DNA of 64,000 nucleotides from Owenia fusiformis (GCA_903813345.2 CAIIXF020000007.1:22867564-22931563), one strand, 5' to 3'; numbered from the stretch's first letter, positions 21,661 to 32,238 are shown. Numbers and translations: made by a program. Notes: generated by a model from the letters alone, not told the origin.

Positions 21661-24539
21661 TGTTTTCCAAAGGTTGTCTTATAACTGCTAATGTGCCATA
21701 AAGGAGTCGCTCACTTAACCTACTACTAGACAACCTAAGCAAACAGGTAGGAAATAATTAACTTCCTGAAGGCAAAGCCACCCACACCTATCATACTGTT
21801 ACGTATGCATTACTTACCCGGTGTGGACAATCCGCCTCTCCAAAATTCTCCCCAGGGTGAGTGAATACTTATCTGATTAGCGTTTCTTGACTCCGCTATT
21901 ATTGTTGATATTAGTACTCCACATGATTAGCCATGTCGCCACAATATTAGCCATGTGTTGCCACAAGATTAGCCATGTGTGCCACACAATTAGCCATGTA
22001 TGTACTCCCCTAGGTTCCCTATCTATTCCCACCTGAATGCCTGTAAGTTCCATAAACCCTTTTTTGTGAAAGGCAACTCACGCTGCAAATGTCGTAGGGT
22101 CACCCTTCGTGAAATGGTCGGTGGAAGGGGTGGTGGTGGGAAATTTTCTAGCACCTTACTAAATCATGATAGAATTAACATACCTATTTTTGATGTGCTG
22201 CTCACTTACTACCTCTGAACTTTTCCGTTTTTCGCCTCCGAAATTCGCTTTGCGATATCAGTCCTATATGGAAGAAGCATGAAAGGAAGTTAGACTTCCC
22301 ATCATGCATCACTTCTTCCGGGATGCTCTGAAAAACTTAAATTTGGATTAGAAATTCATTTCCACTTAAGCCGTTACATCTACAACCCGCTAGGTTAATC
22401 TGCATTATCCCATCCTTAACCGGTAAGTGAGCGACAACCTTCTTGACACATAAAGTTTTCTATTTCATAGAATTTATTTATGTTTTCCAAAGGTTGTCTT
22501 ATAACTGCTAATGTGCCATAAAGGAGTCGCTCACTTAACCTACTACTAGACAACCTAAGCAAACAGGTAGGAAATAATTAACTTCCTGAAGGCAAAGCCA
22601 CACACACCTATCATACTGTTACGTATGCATTACTTACCCGGTGTGGACAATCCGCCTCTCCAAAATTCTCCCCAGGGTGAGTGAATACTTATCTGATTAG
22701 CGTTTCTTGACTCCGCTATTATTGTTGATATTAGTACTCCACATGATTAGCCATGTCGCCACAATATTAGCCATGTGTTGCCACAAGATTAGCCATGTGT
22801 GCCACACAATTAGCCATGTATGTACTCCCCTAGGTTCCCTATCTATTCCCACCTGAATGCCTGTAAGTTCCATAAACCCTTTTTTGTGAAAGGCAACTCA
22901 CGCTGCAAATGTCGTAGGGTCACCCTTCGTGAAATGGTCGGTGGAAGGGGTGGTGGTGGGAAATTTTCTAGCACCTTACTAAATCATGATAGAATTAACA
23001 TACCTATTTTTGATGTGCTGCTCACTTACTACCTCTGAACTTTTCCGTTTTTCGCCTCCAAAATTCGCTTTGCGATATCAGTCCTATATGGAAGAAGCAT
23101 GAAAGGAAGTTAGACTTCCCATCATGCATCACTTCTTCCGGGATGCTCTGAAAAACTTAAATTTGGATTAGAAATTCATTTCCACTTAAGCCGTTACATC
23201 TACAACCCGCTAGGTTAATCTGCATTATCCCATCCTTAACCGGTAAGTGAGCGACAACCTTCTTGACACATAAAGTTTTCTATTTCATAGAATTTATTTA
23301 TGTTTTCCAAAGGTTGTCTTATAACTGCTAATGTGCCATAAAGGAGTCGCTCACTTAACCTACTACTAGACAACCTAAGCAAACAGGTAGGAAATAATTA
23401 ACTTCCTGAAGGCAAAGCCACCCACACCTATCATACTGTTACGTATGCATTACTTACCCGGTGTGGACAATCCGCCTCTCCAAAATTCTCCCCAGGGTGA
23501 GTGAATACTTATCTGATTAGCGTTTCTTGACTCCGCTATTATTGTTGATATTAGTACTCCACATGATTAGCCATGTCGCCACAATATTAGCCATGTGTTG
23601 CCACAAGATTAGCCATGTGTGCCACACAATTAGCCATGTATGTACTCCCCTAGGTTCCCTATCTATTCCCACCTGAATGCCTGTAAGTTCCATAAACCCT
23701 TTTTTGTGAAAGGCAACTCACGCTGCAAATGTCGTAGGGTCACCCTTCGTGAAATGGTCGGTGGAAGGGGTGGTGGTGGGAAATTTTCTAGCACCTTACT
23801 AAATCATGATAGAATTAACATACCTATTTTTGATGTGCTGCTCACTTACTACCTCTGAACTTTTCCGTTTTTCGCCTCCGAAATTCGCTTTGCGATATCA
23901 GTCCTATATGGAAGAAGCATGAAAGGAAGTTAGACTTCCCATCATGCATCACTTCTTCCGGGATGCTCTGAAAAACTTAAATTTGGATTAGAAATTCATT
24001 TCCACTTAAGCCGTTACATCTACAACCCGCTAGGTTAATCTGCATTATCCCATCCTTAACCGGTAAGTGAGCGACAACCTTCTTGACACATAAAGTTTTC
24101 TATTTCATAGAATTTATTTATGTTTTCCAAAGGTTGTCTTATAACTGCTAATGTGCCATAAAGGAGTCGCTCACTTAACCTACTACTAGACAACCTAAGC
24201 AAACAGGTAGGAAATAATTAACTTCCTGAAGGCAAAGCCACCCACACCTATCATACTGTTACGTATGCATTACTTACCCGGTGTGGACAATCCGCCTCTC
24301 CAAAATTCTCCCCAGGGTGAGTGAATACTTATCTGATTAGCGTTTCTTGACTCCGCTATTATTGTTGATATTAGTACTCCACATGATTAGCCATGTCGCC
24401 ACAATATTAGCCATGTGTTGCCACAAGATTAGCCATGTGTGCCACACAATTAGCCATGTATGTACTCCCCTAGGTTCCCTATCTATTCCCACCTGAATGC
24501 CTGTAAGTTCCATAAACCCTTTTTTGTGAAAGGCAACTC
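21661..24539. repeat. Tandem array of 820-bp units, 3.5 copies
   Basis: Units begin TGTTTTCCAAAGGTTGTC at 21661, 22481, 23301 and 24121, exactly 820 bp apart. The fourth is cut at about 24539, where sequence linked to the neighbouring retrotransposon starts. Copies are almost identical; I noticed only single-base differences in unit 2. Each unit contains four imperfect short repeats of ATTAGCCATGT (21924-22000 in unit 1). It also contains GTCGCTCACTTAACC near its start with a near-complement close to its end. The motif AAAGGAGTCGCTC in every unit (21700, 22520, 23340, 24160) reappears inverted at the 5' end of the retrotransposon (28976-28988), so the array is probably made of that element's terminal sequence. 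Confidence 0.92.
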
Positions 24540-24545
24540 GCGCCA

Positions 24546-24592
24546 CTACTTTGCATCGGGCAGACACACATCCTCTGTGCGATGCAAAGTGC
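24546..24592. repeat. Hairpin at the array-element junction
   Basis: ACTTTGCATCG and CGATGCAAAGT form an 11-bp stem around a loop of about 20 bases, itself carrying a small CACA/TGTG pair. It sits where the fourth 820-bp unit breaks off, on the 3' side of the recombinase gene. It may be a terminal or recombination structure of the retroelement. Confidence 0.6.
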
Positions 24593-24599
24593 CGCCACA

Positions 24600-24951
24600 A
24601 AACAGTATACTATGTAAGCTAACTCATTTTAGTGTTTAGGAATGTTTATTTATTGACTCTACAACTCTAGGGACACTCACTGATGGATATTGAAGATAGG
24701 GGGTATCTCCTCCCTCTTCCCCGACCCACAATGAATGTCCGGAAAATTACAGTGTTTCCATATGTATATTTCTTAAAATCTAACCTTTAGAATCCGCCGT
24801 GGACCCGGAAGATAGGGGGTATCTCCGCCCTCCTCCTCCAGATCCCCGGTTGACACCATTCTTAACATGTGCAACATGCAATTAATCTAAAGAAAAATTA
24901 TTTATTTCCTTTGCAACCCCCGGTTAGGTCAAGGTTTATGCGTTAAAGTGT
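24600..24951 (-). other. Retroelement 3' non-coding region with direct repeats
   Basis: Two copies of GAAGATAGGGGGTATCTCC (about 24694 and 24807, each followed by CCTC-rich sequence) lie between the recombinase stop and the hairpin. No ORF of note. Confidence 0.55.
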
Positions 24952-25829
24952 TCACCTTACATATTTTGTAAATGCCGAAAAAGACTTCCACCTGCCCATT
25001 TTCATGATTTGTATATCTGTCAAGCCCAATTGGCTGTAAAATGTGGCCCCCCCAATTCTGAAGCTGTGGGAAGTAATTACGTTGTGTTGTATTCCGGCAA
25101 GAGAAAGAGTTTCTCGAAGAACTGACCTAAACATTTGATTTGATATTGGATCTTCTCTGTAAACAAATAAAGGTCCATCTTGCCAACCTCTTTGGCTAAA
25201 GTATTTACGTAATGTTTTGAGAGGGCAGGTGCTGTCATCTCCAACCTTACCTAACCTGACATTGCATGGGCGCTGGCTAAGTTAAAAGATTGAAAACGGA
25301 TAACTAAATGTTTTGAACTTAGCGATTGTATGTTATTGATTGTCAAATTATGAGGACCCGATCCACACATTTCGCTGATTCTGAGCATTCCGTAGAATGC
25401 TAGACAGAACATTGCTCGAAATAGCGTCAATAATTGTTGGTCTTTAATAACCACCTTGACCCCAGCTAACTTGCCGATTAACATTTGAAGAAGCTGTTGG
25501 TTAATTGGCTGGCGCCCATCCGTTGCCCCTTTTAGAATATTGAGTCCCTTCAAGCCCTCCTGAATAACAAAATGTCTGGATGGGTCCTCGCAGCCATTCA
25601 CCTTATGAAAGTATCCTACTGCTGATATAAAGGTTCTAATAGATGATGGGGCATACCCTTTTGTGTGTAGATAACTAATAAAAAGTTTTAAATTCCCTGT
25701 AGAAAGTGGATATATTGATACATTCATAGTTTCCCAAAATTGTACTAGTTTTTTCCACACGCGTCGATAAAGCTCTTGCGTGCCTTTGGCTTTTGCATTG
25801 TTCACAAAGTGCTTGAATTTATTGTCCAA
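24952..25829 (-). pseudogene. Tyrosine recombinase, broken by one frameshift
   Basis: This enzyme would integrate the circular DNA of a DIRS-order element. The first part (25829 to about 25282) has an N-terminal core-binding segment starting MDNKFKHFVNNAKAKG and the first catalytic arginine in FYGMLRISEMC. The second part, in another frame, has PLKTLRKYF, the HxxR motif as HSFRIGG, and the catalytic tyrosine in FTKYVR seven bases before the stop. The frames change at about 25281-25286, in a short A run where one base seems to be missing. The first frame then stops at 25251. All catalytic residues survive on either side, so the damage is recent or could be a sequencing error. Total length is about 290 residues. 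The start overlaps the end of the RT ORF by 28 bp. Confidence 0.82.
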
Positions 25830-27835
25830 TTCTCTGGCTTCAAATTGTCCGGAATAACTTTTGGTTGGGGATCTGCCGTTGGTATTAATCTTCGAAATTT
25901 CTGGAAAAGATTCCGAGATAAGCTATCACTGATTTCGTTATCTATTCCCGGGATGTGTACAGCCTTTAATAGAATATTCTTTTCCAAACATTGTATTACT
26001 AGTTTTCTCAACAAGACCATCACAATTCTATCCTTTGAGACCCCTTTGTTCAAAATAGCACAAACCGCCGAGTTATCAGATCTAATTGTTATTGCTTTAT
26101 TGGCAAATCTATTTTCCCAGACAAAGAATGCTAGGACAATGGGGTACAGTTCCAAAATTGTTATATTGAAAGCTTTCCAGCTAGTGGGCCATAAGCCTTG
26201 CACCCATTCGTTCCCTAGTACAGCACCAAAACCAATGTTTTGGGATGCGTCTGTTATTAGCTCATTTCCTTCCCTAAATTGCCACTCTTCATCCATGAAA
26301 AAAGACTTGCCATTAAAGTTGTCGATGAAAGATTTCCAAATCGACAAATCCAGTTTGGCCTCAGCAGTGAGGCGTATATGCCAATGTAATTCCTTAGCCT
26401 GCATTGATAATCTGATGAGACGGCGGAGAAAAGTATTCCCAAAGGGTATGATATATGTACAAAATTGGAGGTAGCCTATAATACTCAGTATTTCTCGTTT
26501 CGTACATTTCTTAGAATTGTGATATATGTTTATAATTTCCCTAGCTTTTAGTACCTTTTCTTGAGGCAAACGTATTTCTCTATGCACGCTATCTAACTCT
26601 ATTCCGGCGAAACACAAAATCTGGCTTGGGCCTTCAGTTTTTTCCGGGGCCAAGGGTATACCCGTTTCGTCACAAAATTTTTGAAATTTTTCCAAACTGG
26701 CCATTGTTTCTGGGAAAGATCGTTCAATGAACAAAAAATCATCGAGAATATGAAGCATATGACCCACTCCCAATTTGTTTATGGCAATCCAGTTAATAGC
26801 TGTGCTTAATATCTCAAAAACCTTGCATGAAATGGACAAGCCCATGGGTAGAGTAGTGGCATAGTAATAGTTTTCCTCAAATTTAAAACCTAGCAAATGA
26901 CAATCGTCCGGATGTATTGGAATGATGTCAAAAGCTGATTTTATGTCTGTTTTGGCTAAAAACATTGGAAACTTGCATGATTTTAAAATATTCACCGCAT
27001 CACTTATTTTATGATAGTGAACAGATGCCAAATTAGGGTCAATTCCATCGTTAATCGAAAAGCCCTTCGGGGCAGACAAGTGTTGAATTTTTCTGAACTT
27101 CCCCGGAACTTTCTTTGGAACCAGACCAATAGGTGAAATAATCAAGTTTTTTGGTTTAGTTGAAAATGGACCAAAAATTTTTCTTTCTTTTAAATCTTTT
27201 TCAATTTTTTCACTCATTTCGACCCTCTGGGTATAAGCCGATTTAAGGTTTTTTGGTTCTGTTTCGTGAATTGTTCCTTGGAATGGGATTCTAAAGCCAT
27301 AAGTGAAACCCTCAATCAACTGGTTTTTTAAACCTTCATCATAACCTTCCAAATAACTTGCTAATTTCTCTATTTTTACCGGTGTAATAATGGTTGGGTC
27401 TTCTAAACTGTTTTCATGACTCGTCTGTGGATTTGGATTAGGATTGACTTTATTTTGATTTACTTCCCACTGAAAAGGTGACGTTACGATGGGTATGGCA
27501 TTCTTGTCAAAACTTGAATTTGTACTGTTATTGCTTTGGTTTTGACCGAAAAGGAGTTTTGAGGGCTTCCGGGCAATTGATGGCAGGATGCGTGGCTGAT
27601 TTATGTGATGGGCAGAAATGACTCCCTTTGCATTCATCTCCCCCATTACAATCTTGCCCTTTGTGGAACCTCCAGCAAAACCCACCCGGGATGTAAGGGA
27701 CAGATTTTCCTGTTTTAGTTGCCTTCTCGCCCCCTGTTTCTTTTTCTTGTTTTTTAACTTTATCATTCCCCCATGACTTTTTGGGATGCTTTTCTTCCTT
27801 TTGTACCTCCCCCCTAGGAAGGTTGAGGCATTCAT
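25802..27835 (-). CDS. Reverse transcriptase-RNase H of DIRS-order element
   Basis: A 677-residue open frame. After a basic N-terminal region of about 220 residues, the RT domain shows FLAKTDIKSAFDIIPIH (about 290-306), LPMGLSISCKVFE and the catalytic ILDDFLFI (the LDD form usual in DIRS-type RTs). RNase H follows with TDASQNIGFGAVLG, ELYPIVLAF, IRSDNSAVCAIL and AVHIPGIDNEISDSLSR. The ORF runs unbroken and overlaps both neighbours: the Gag-like ORF upstream by about 300 bp in another frame, and the recombinase by 28 bp. True translation probably starts by frameshift or reinitiation inside the Gag ORF, so the first Met at 27835 is only nominal. It copies the element RNA to DNA. Confidence 0.92.
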   Translation of the reverse strand: MNASTFLGGRYKRKKSIPKSHGGMIKLKNKKKKQGARRQLKQENLSLTSRVGFAGGSTKGKIVMGEMNAKGVISAHHINQPRILPSIARKPSKLLFGQNQSNNSTNSSFDKNAIPIVTSPFQWEVNQNKVNPNPNPQTSHENSLEDPTIITPVKIEKLASYLEGYDEGLKNQLIEGFTYGFRIPFQGTIHETEPKNLKSAYTQRVEMSEKIEKDLKERKIFGPFSTKPKNLIISPIGLVPKKVPGKFRKIQHLSAPKGFSINDGIDPNLASVHYHKISDAVNILKSCKFPMFLAKTDIKSAFDIIPIHPDDCHLLGFKFEENYYYATTLPMGLSISCKVFEILSTAINWIAINKLGVGHMLHILDDFLFIERSFPETMASLEKFQKFCDETGIPLAPEKTEGPSQILCFAGIELDSVHREIRLPQEKVLKAREIINIYHNSKKCTKREILSIIGYLQFCTYIIPFGNTFLRRLIRLSMQAKELHWHIRLTAEAKLDLSIWKSFIDNFNGKSFFMDEEWQFREGNELITDASQNIGFGAVLGNEWVQGLWPTSWKAFNITILELYPIVLAFFVWENRFANKAITIRSDNSAVCAILNKGVSKDRIVMVLLRKLVIQCLEKNILLKAVHIPGIDNEISDSLSRNLFQKFRRLIPTADPQPKVIPDNLKPENWTINSSTL

Positions 27836-28934
27836 AGTATATGAGTTGGTCCATCATGCCCCACGAACAAGGCCTGTTCACCTTGGCCTTCCTAAAGAGG
27901 CGGTCATACCTCCCCCAGTTTCGATTCTTCAACTTTAGGCCATGAATCAGAGACATATATGAGGCTAGGTCTCCAGCCTCTAGTGGGAACTGAATGGTGT
28001 AGATCTTGATGAAAATGAGAAAGGCTCTTTGCCATTCAGGGTATATCAAATATTTTTTAACCTTCTTTTGGGGCAAAAATATCTGTCTCCCATTTTTTAC
28101 AACAACTTCAGTTACCCCACTAGCTACCTCGTCATCGCTAACATCATCCTCTAACAATTTTGAGAGTTCAACGAATTCGTTGTTCCAAATCTTTTGGCGT
28201 AAAGCCTGAGGGATGGTGTGTAACAATGCTGACGAAGTGTCTAGCAGGGGCATTGATGGCATAATATTACCCCTTTGCATGTTAGGCATGGTTGAACTGG
28301 GGGCCTGGTTATGAAACATATTGTTCCCCTGTCCTTGAAGTTGATCATGCTGTGGACCCATTTGCCACCCCGGTATCCCCTGAGGCTGAACATAATGAGG
28401 TCTGAATGTTTGTGGATTGAGTCCTTGATTAGGATATGGTAGGAAAGAAGCCCCATTGAATTGTTGCATTCCTGGTTGATGTTGGCCTGGTGGTGTTAAG
28501 GTTGTCCCCATTCCCGGCCATTCCCACCAATATGGTTGTGTTCCTCCGTAACCTCTAAGAGGTGGTTGGATAGGTTGTTGCATCATATTATGGTATTGTG
28601 GGATTTGATTGCCCCACTGAGTTCCTACTTGGACACCCCCACTCCCCGAAGCCCGCGCCCCGCCCGGTGTCCCCTGAGCCGAGGAAGAGGGCCCCGGTTG
28701 TGTGAGGGTGTGTTGTGACTGTAATGGGTCCCAACCTGTTTCCTCTTCTGAAGAGGTATCATTACTAATGTTATTTCTGGACACATTTACGTTGGGGTCC
28801 CTCTCAGGAGATAACGGGTATGGTAGCGTGCTGTCTGATGTTAAACTATGCGTTGTTTTTTGCTTCTTTTTTAGTTTTTTATTTTGAGTGACTGGCACTT
28901 TCCGCCTTCGTTTTGTTGTTTTTTCTTTTCCCAT
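27528..28934 (-). CDS. Gag-like ORF1 of DIRS-order element
   Basis: I start it at MGKEKTTKRRRKVP (28934); the frame is open 30 bases further upstream. Residues 1-40 are very basic. Residues about 60-250 are low-complexity, rich in Q, G, P and M. A folded segment follows (IPQALRQKIWNNEFVELSKL to NRPCSWGMMDQLIYYECLNL). A cysteine-histidine cluster, CWRFHKGQDC...CKGSHFC...CP, lies near the C-terminus and resembles the C3H-type nucleic-acid-binding motif seen in Gag-like proteins of DIRS-order elements. It probably packages the element RNA. It overlaps the RT frame at its 3' end. There is no premature stop, so together with the intact RT the element looks young. Confidence 0.85.
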   Translation of the reverse strand: MGKEKTTKRRRKVPVTQNKKLKKKQKTTHSLTSDSTLPYPLSPERDPNVNVSRNNISNDTSSEEETGWDPLQSQHTLTQPGPSSSAQGTPGGARASGSGGVQVGTQWGNQIPQYHNMMQQPIQPPLRGYGGTQPYWWEWPGMGTTLTPPGQHQPGMQQFNGASFLPYPNQGLNPQTFRPHYVQPQGIPGWQMGPQHDQLQGQGNNMFHNQAPSSTMPNMQRGNIMPSMPLLDTSSALLHTIPQALRQKIWNNEFVELSKLLEDDVSDDEVASGVTEVVVKNGRQIFLPQKKVKKYLIYPEWQRAFLIFIKIYTIQFPLEAGDLASYMSLIHGLKLKNRNWGRYDRLFRKAKVNRPCSWGMMDQLIYYECLNLPRGEVQKEEKHPKKSWGNDKVKKQEKETGGEKATKTGKSVPYIPGGFCWRFHKGQDCNGGDECKGSHFCPSHKSATHPAINCPEALKTPFRSKPKQ

Positions 28935-28990
28935 ATTCTGAAATGTGATAGTACAATATAGCACTTAAATACTCCGAGCGACTCCTTTGG

Positions 28991-29511
28991 GCAAATGAAA
29001 TGCGTACCTGCAATTCAATTACCTAAGTGCCATATTGAACTTAATGTATGACCCCCCCCCCATTTATCGTAAAAACAGAAAACAATGGTCACTCCCTATT
29101 CTATGGTTTGCCTTTGGGTAATCGTCTACAGCTTACTATTTCTATATACTGAGCTTACTATTACTTTTCCCTTAGCCTAAGGCACATCCCCTAGGCCAAT
29201 TGATTTTTTTGATTTTATGGCAAATTACTATAAAGGTGGACAATAGAAATTACTTAGTCCACACTTTGGAAAAGCCCAAGTTACCAATTGGTTCAAAATT
29301 GGTATTGTGGGATTTGAGTAAAACAAGAAAATGCATCAAACTCCTTGTAGAGAGCTCCAAGTCAAAAAATGCCTAGTCCAACCTCGATATATCAGTTGAT
29401 TTTGATTATCCCAATTGTTTTATGAACACTGTTCCACTGAACATCAAAACACCCTAAGAGAAAGGCAGTGACTAAAATCACATGCTTGTTTATTTTGCTG
29501 TCGATGTGCTT
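28991..29511. other. Spacer upstream of the DIRS-order element
   Basis: Contains a C13 run at about 29049-29061 and no gene. I searched by eye for a copy of the 820-bp unit and found only the short AAAGGAGTCGCTC match at the element border. Confidence 0.45.
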
Positions 29512-30360
29512 ATGACATCACAAAGTATACTATTTTTTTCATGGCCTGAGTTCGTCACTAACATGCTAAATATAAGAGTTAGCTGACGTTTGGGAGTCTG
29601 ACTTACCTTGTAAAGGTTAGAACCCGAATCTTAATGAAACCATATCACCTTTGTTGCGTCGATGATGATGCATAAACACAGCATTTGATAGAAATTAGTG
29701 TAAATGCTTTTCCTACTTTTTCATTTTTCATCAATGTTGACTTCCGGGAAGGCGTAGTAGTTATCACGAAATAACGCATTGACCTTTGAACTTTACTGTC
29801 AACCAAGCATGTCTGGTGTGAAAATTAAAAGAATATTAGGCAATGTTCTACATCCGCCAAGCTAAGTGAAGTAGCCATAATTAAAATTACCAATTTCAAG
29901 TGAAGTACGCAACGATCGAAACTGCGTGATCTACACTCCCACTATTGGTCTGAACGAAATGCTACGTAGAAATATGAGCCATCTGCTGTATTAGTCGATT
30001 AATAGAGTAAGACCTGTTGGTGATGCTTTATAATTTAGACCAAAACATTGAAGAACAAACGAACCTGTAAATCGTGAAAACAACGAACAAATATTCGGTT
30101 CTCACATATGTTCGGTAATTTTTCGTATTGAAACTTCCGGAACTTACAAGGAAATCATTCATTTTCACGGTCCATGATCTACCTCTTGGATGTTGTGGCA
30201 AATGCTCCATGGTTGACGGAACAAAGGTGACATGGTTTCATTAAGATTCAGGTTCTAACCTTTAGAAGGTAAGTCAGACTCCCAAACGTCAGCTAACTCT
30301 TATATTTAGCATGTTAGCGACGAACTCAGGCCATGAAAAAAATAGTAGTGATGTCACAAA
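29512..30360. mobile_element. Long-TIR foldback element, about 850 bp
   Basis: Arms of roughly 150 bp (29512-29668 and 30205-30360) are near-perfect inverted copies. GAGTTAGCTGACGTTTGGGA, CATGGCCTGAGTTCGTC and AGTCTGACTTACC in the left arm have complements in the right. Homology weakens towards the centre. No transposase ORF and no clear target duplication. Confidence 0.8.
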
Positions 30361-31220
30361 TGATCTTATCAAATTCCAAGAATTCATTAGCAAGATTGTT
30401 ATATGATGACATAATATAGACGGGATATTATGGAAAAACCAGAAGAAGTGAGTAACTCCCACAATTCTTTCATATTCTTTCGTATTTGGGGATTCCCCAT
30501 TATATGACGTCCAATCACATGTTCATTCAGTGCTTTGCATACGTAAAGTAACATTTGAAATCGTGGAATTGGCATTTATTTCAATTAACATCATTTCGAT
30601 ATCATCATTTCAAAACTACGGTAATACTATTGAAGTTATCCAAACTTGTAGAGAATACTCATAAAACAACAGCAGACATTGTGAGATATAAGACATTTAA
30701 AAATATAATTATGATTCAATATTTTTATAAAATAATAATGTTTTAATTTGAGGTTAAATTCCCAAAATTTGATCAATTGATTTAATTCAAGGTGGAAAGA
30801 GGTGAAGAAGTGAATTATTTCAGGAGTAATCAAGATCCATAAATAGAGAGCTCTAGCAAACTACTTGTGAGCAGAGCTCTCTAAAGAACAATAGGTAGCC
30901 AAATAGACTAGACCTAGAATCTAACATATTAAAATTCTATGTTGGGCTAAGCCAATCGATTGTGTGGGGTCTTTTCTCTATTGTTAAGTTTTTGGTCGAG
31001 TACAAATTGGTTCGAAGCAGTTTGGAAATTTGAAAACAAGCAGATATACTGGTATCTTGAATGCATCTATAGTACTGTATTATGGAATAAATAGGTCAGT
31101 GATGGTTGTGATGGATTTTTTCCTTGGAAAAATTTGACATTGGCCTCTGAAAATATCAAATTTTCCCTCGGAATGAAATTCATATTCCATCCTCCCATTA
31201 AATAACCTTTATTTATACTA
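30361..31220. other. Spacer, probable CWC22 5' region
   Basis: No confirmed feature. ATGGAAAAACCAGAAGAA followed by GTGAGT (30430-30449) looks like a tiny first coding exon with a consensus donor. Its phase (0) does not fit the next known CWC22 exon, which needs two incoming bases, so I do not annotate it. Confidence 0.35.
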
Positions 31221-32238
31221 CGAGGGGTGATCCAAAAGTCTTGGACGCCCTGCTCTATTTTTGTTGGTTTTTGATAAAATTCCTTTAAACTTTCCAATAT
31301 TTAAAGACCAACAACCTAACTACTTTGTGTACTTATTTCATGGAGAAATGATATATTTTATATAGTTTTCTAGATAGTTTTTAATACAGGGACCCTGCCA
31401 CCCGGAACGGTATTTGCACATGGCAACTTTCAGCCTTAAATATTACTGCCATTTCACTCGTTTCGCAAGTCTTAACCACTATATTTCTTTGAATTTTGAA
31501 TGTTAAACCACGTTAGTTTACTTCCTTTGTTACTAGGCAACCAATGAATTGTGTTTTAATTATAATGTCACATATGACAATGGCCGTACATGTCAAATTC
31601 TAAGAAAATGCCATCAGACATGCAACCCTCAATCTGGCATCATTTTTGCTGCAAGATGGCTGCAAAATTTTGCTGCAAGATGGCTACGAAAGAAATCAAA
31701 GTGGAACAAAGAATACTACAAGATATTTTCACTATTATTGACCTTGAGCAGCTACCATATGCACGATACAGTCTATCTATGGCTCTGTGTGATTTTCTTC
31801 CTTTTCTCCAAGTTGAAAGGAGGGTTGAAAGAAAATGTTTTTTACTCATTAAATGAGGTTTAGAGTAGCACTCCAGCAGCATTTGTATCACATAAGCAAT
31901 GGCGGTTTCATAAATGTCTCCATTCATTGGTAAAGTGGTATGAAAAATGTGTTCAAATTCGTGGAAAACATGTTCAAAAGTAGGTGTTAATATGTGAAGA
32001 TGATGATGGCAGATGACATTCAGACGTGGCGTGATTTGCAATATTTAAATACCGTTCTGGGTGGCAGGGACCCGGTATTAAAAGATATTTAGAAAAGTAG
32101 CTAAAATATATTATTTTCTGTTGAAACTTATACATAAAGTTGTTGAGATGTTGATCTTTATTATCTGAAAGTTTCATGTAATTATATTAAAGAATAGCAA
32201 AGTTAGAGCGGGGCGTCCAAGACTTGGATCACCCCTTG
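31221..32238. mobile_element. Mariner-type long-TIR non-autonomous element, 1018 bp
   Basis: The ends are CGAGGGGTGATCCAAAAGTC on the left and the complement of GACTTGGATCACCCCTTG on the right, each bordered by TA (31219-31220, 32239-32240). TA target duplication and such ends fit the Tc1/mariner superfamily. The inverted arms run inward for about 200 bp and include a second well-conserved block, GGGACCCTGCCACCC and its complement. The two overlapping frames inside (31590-31856 plus, 31640-32041 minus) show no DDE transposase motif. It lies about 140 bp upstream of the first confirmed CWC22 exon. Confidence 0.85.

Larger units (their letters stand above)
24153..28990 (-). mobile_element. DIRS-order tyrosine-recombinase retrotransposon
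   Basis: On the minus strand, reading from about 28990 down: a short leader, a Gag-like ORF, an overlapping RT-RNase H ORF, then a tyrosine recombinase. There is no integrase, no protease and no LTR. This set defines DIRS-order elements. No adenine methyltransferase domain is seen between RNase H and recombinase, which is more like the Ngaro group than DIRS1 or PAT; that placement is tentative. Outer limits are set by AAAGGAGTCGCTC, found on the minus strand at 28976-28988 and in inverted sense within the 820-bp array at 24160. The element probably continues into the array on its 3' side. Confidence 0.8.

Noticed and set aside
22000-22218. A 72-residue ORF repeated in three 820-bp units (22000, 22820, 23640)
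   Set aside because: It is preserved only because the whole unit is duplicated almost without change. There is no domain, the fourth copy is cut, and flanking non-coding sequence is equally conserved.
25776-26474. 232-residue plus-strand ORF
   Set aside because: Antisense shadow of the RT-RNase H ORF, with no domain of its own.
31640-32041. Possible transposase in the mariner-type element (two opposed frames)
   Set aside because: No DDE/D motif or helix-turn-helix is visible. The frames overlap on opposite strands inside an inverted-repeat structure.
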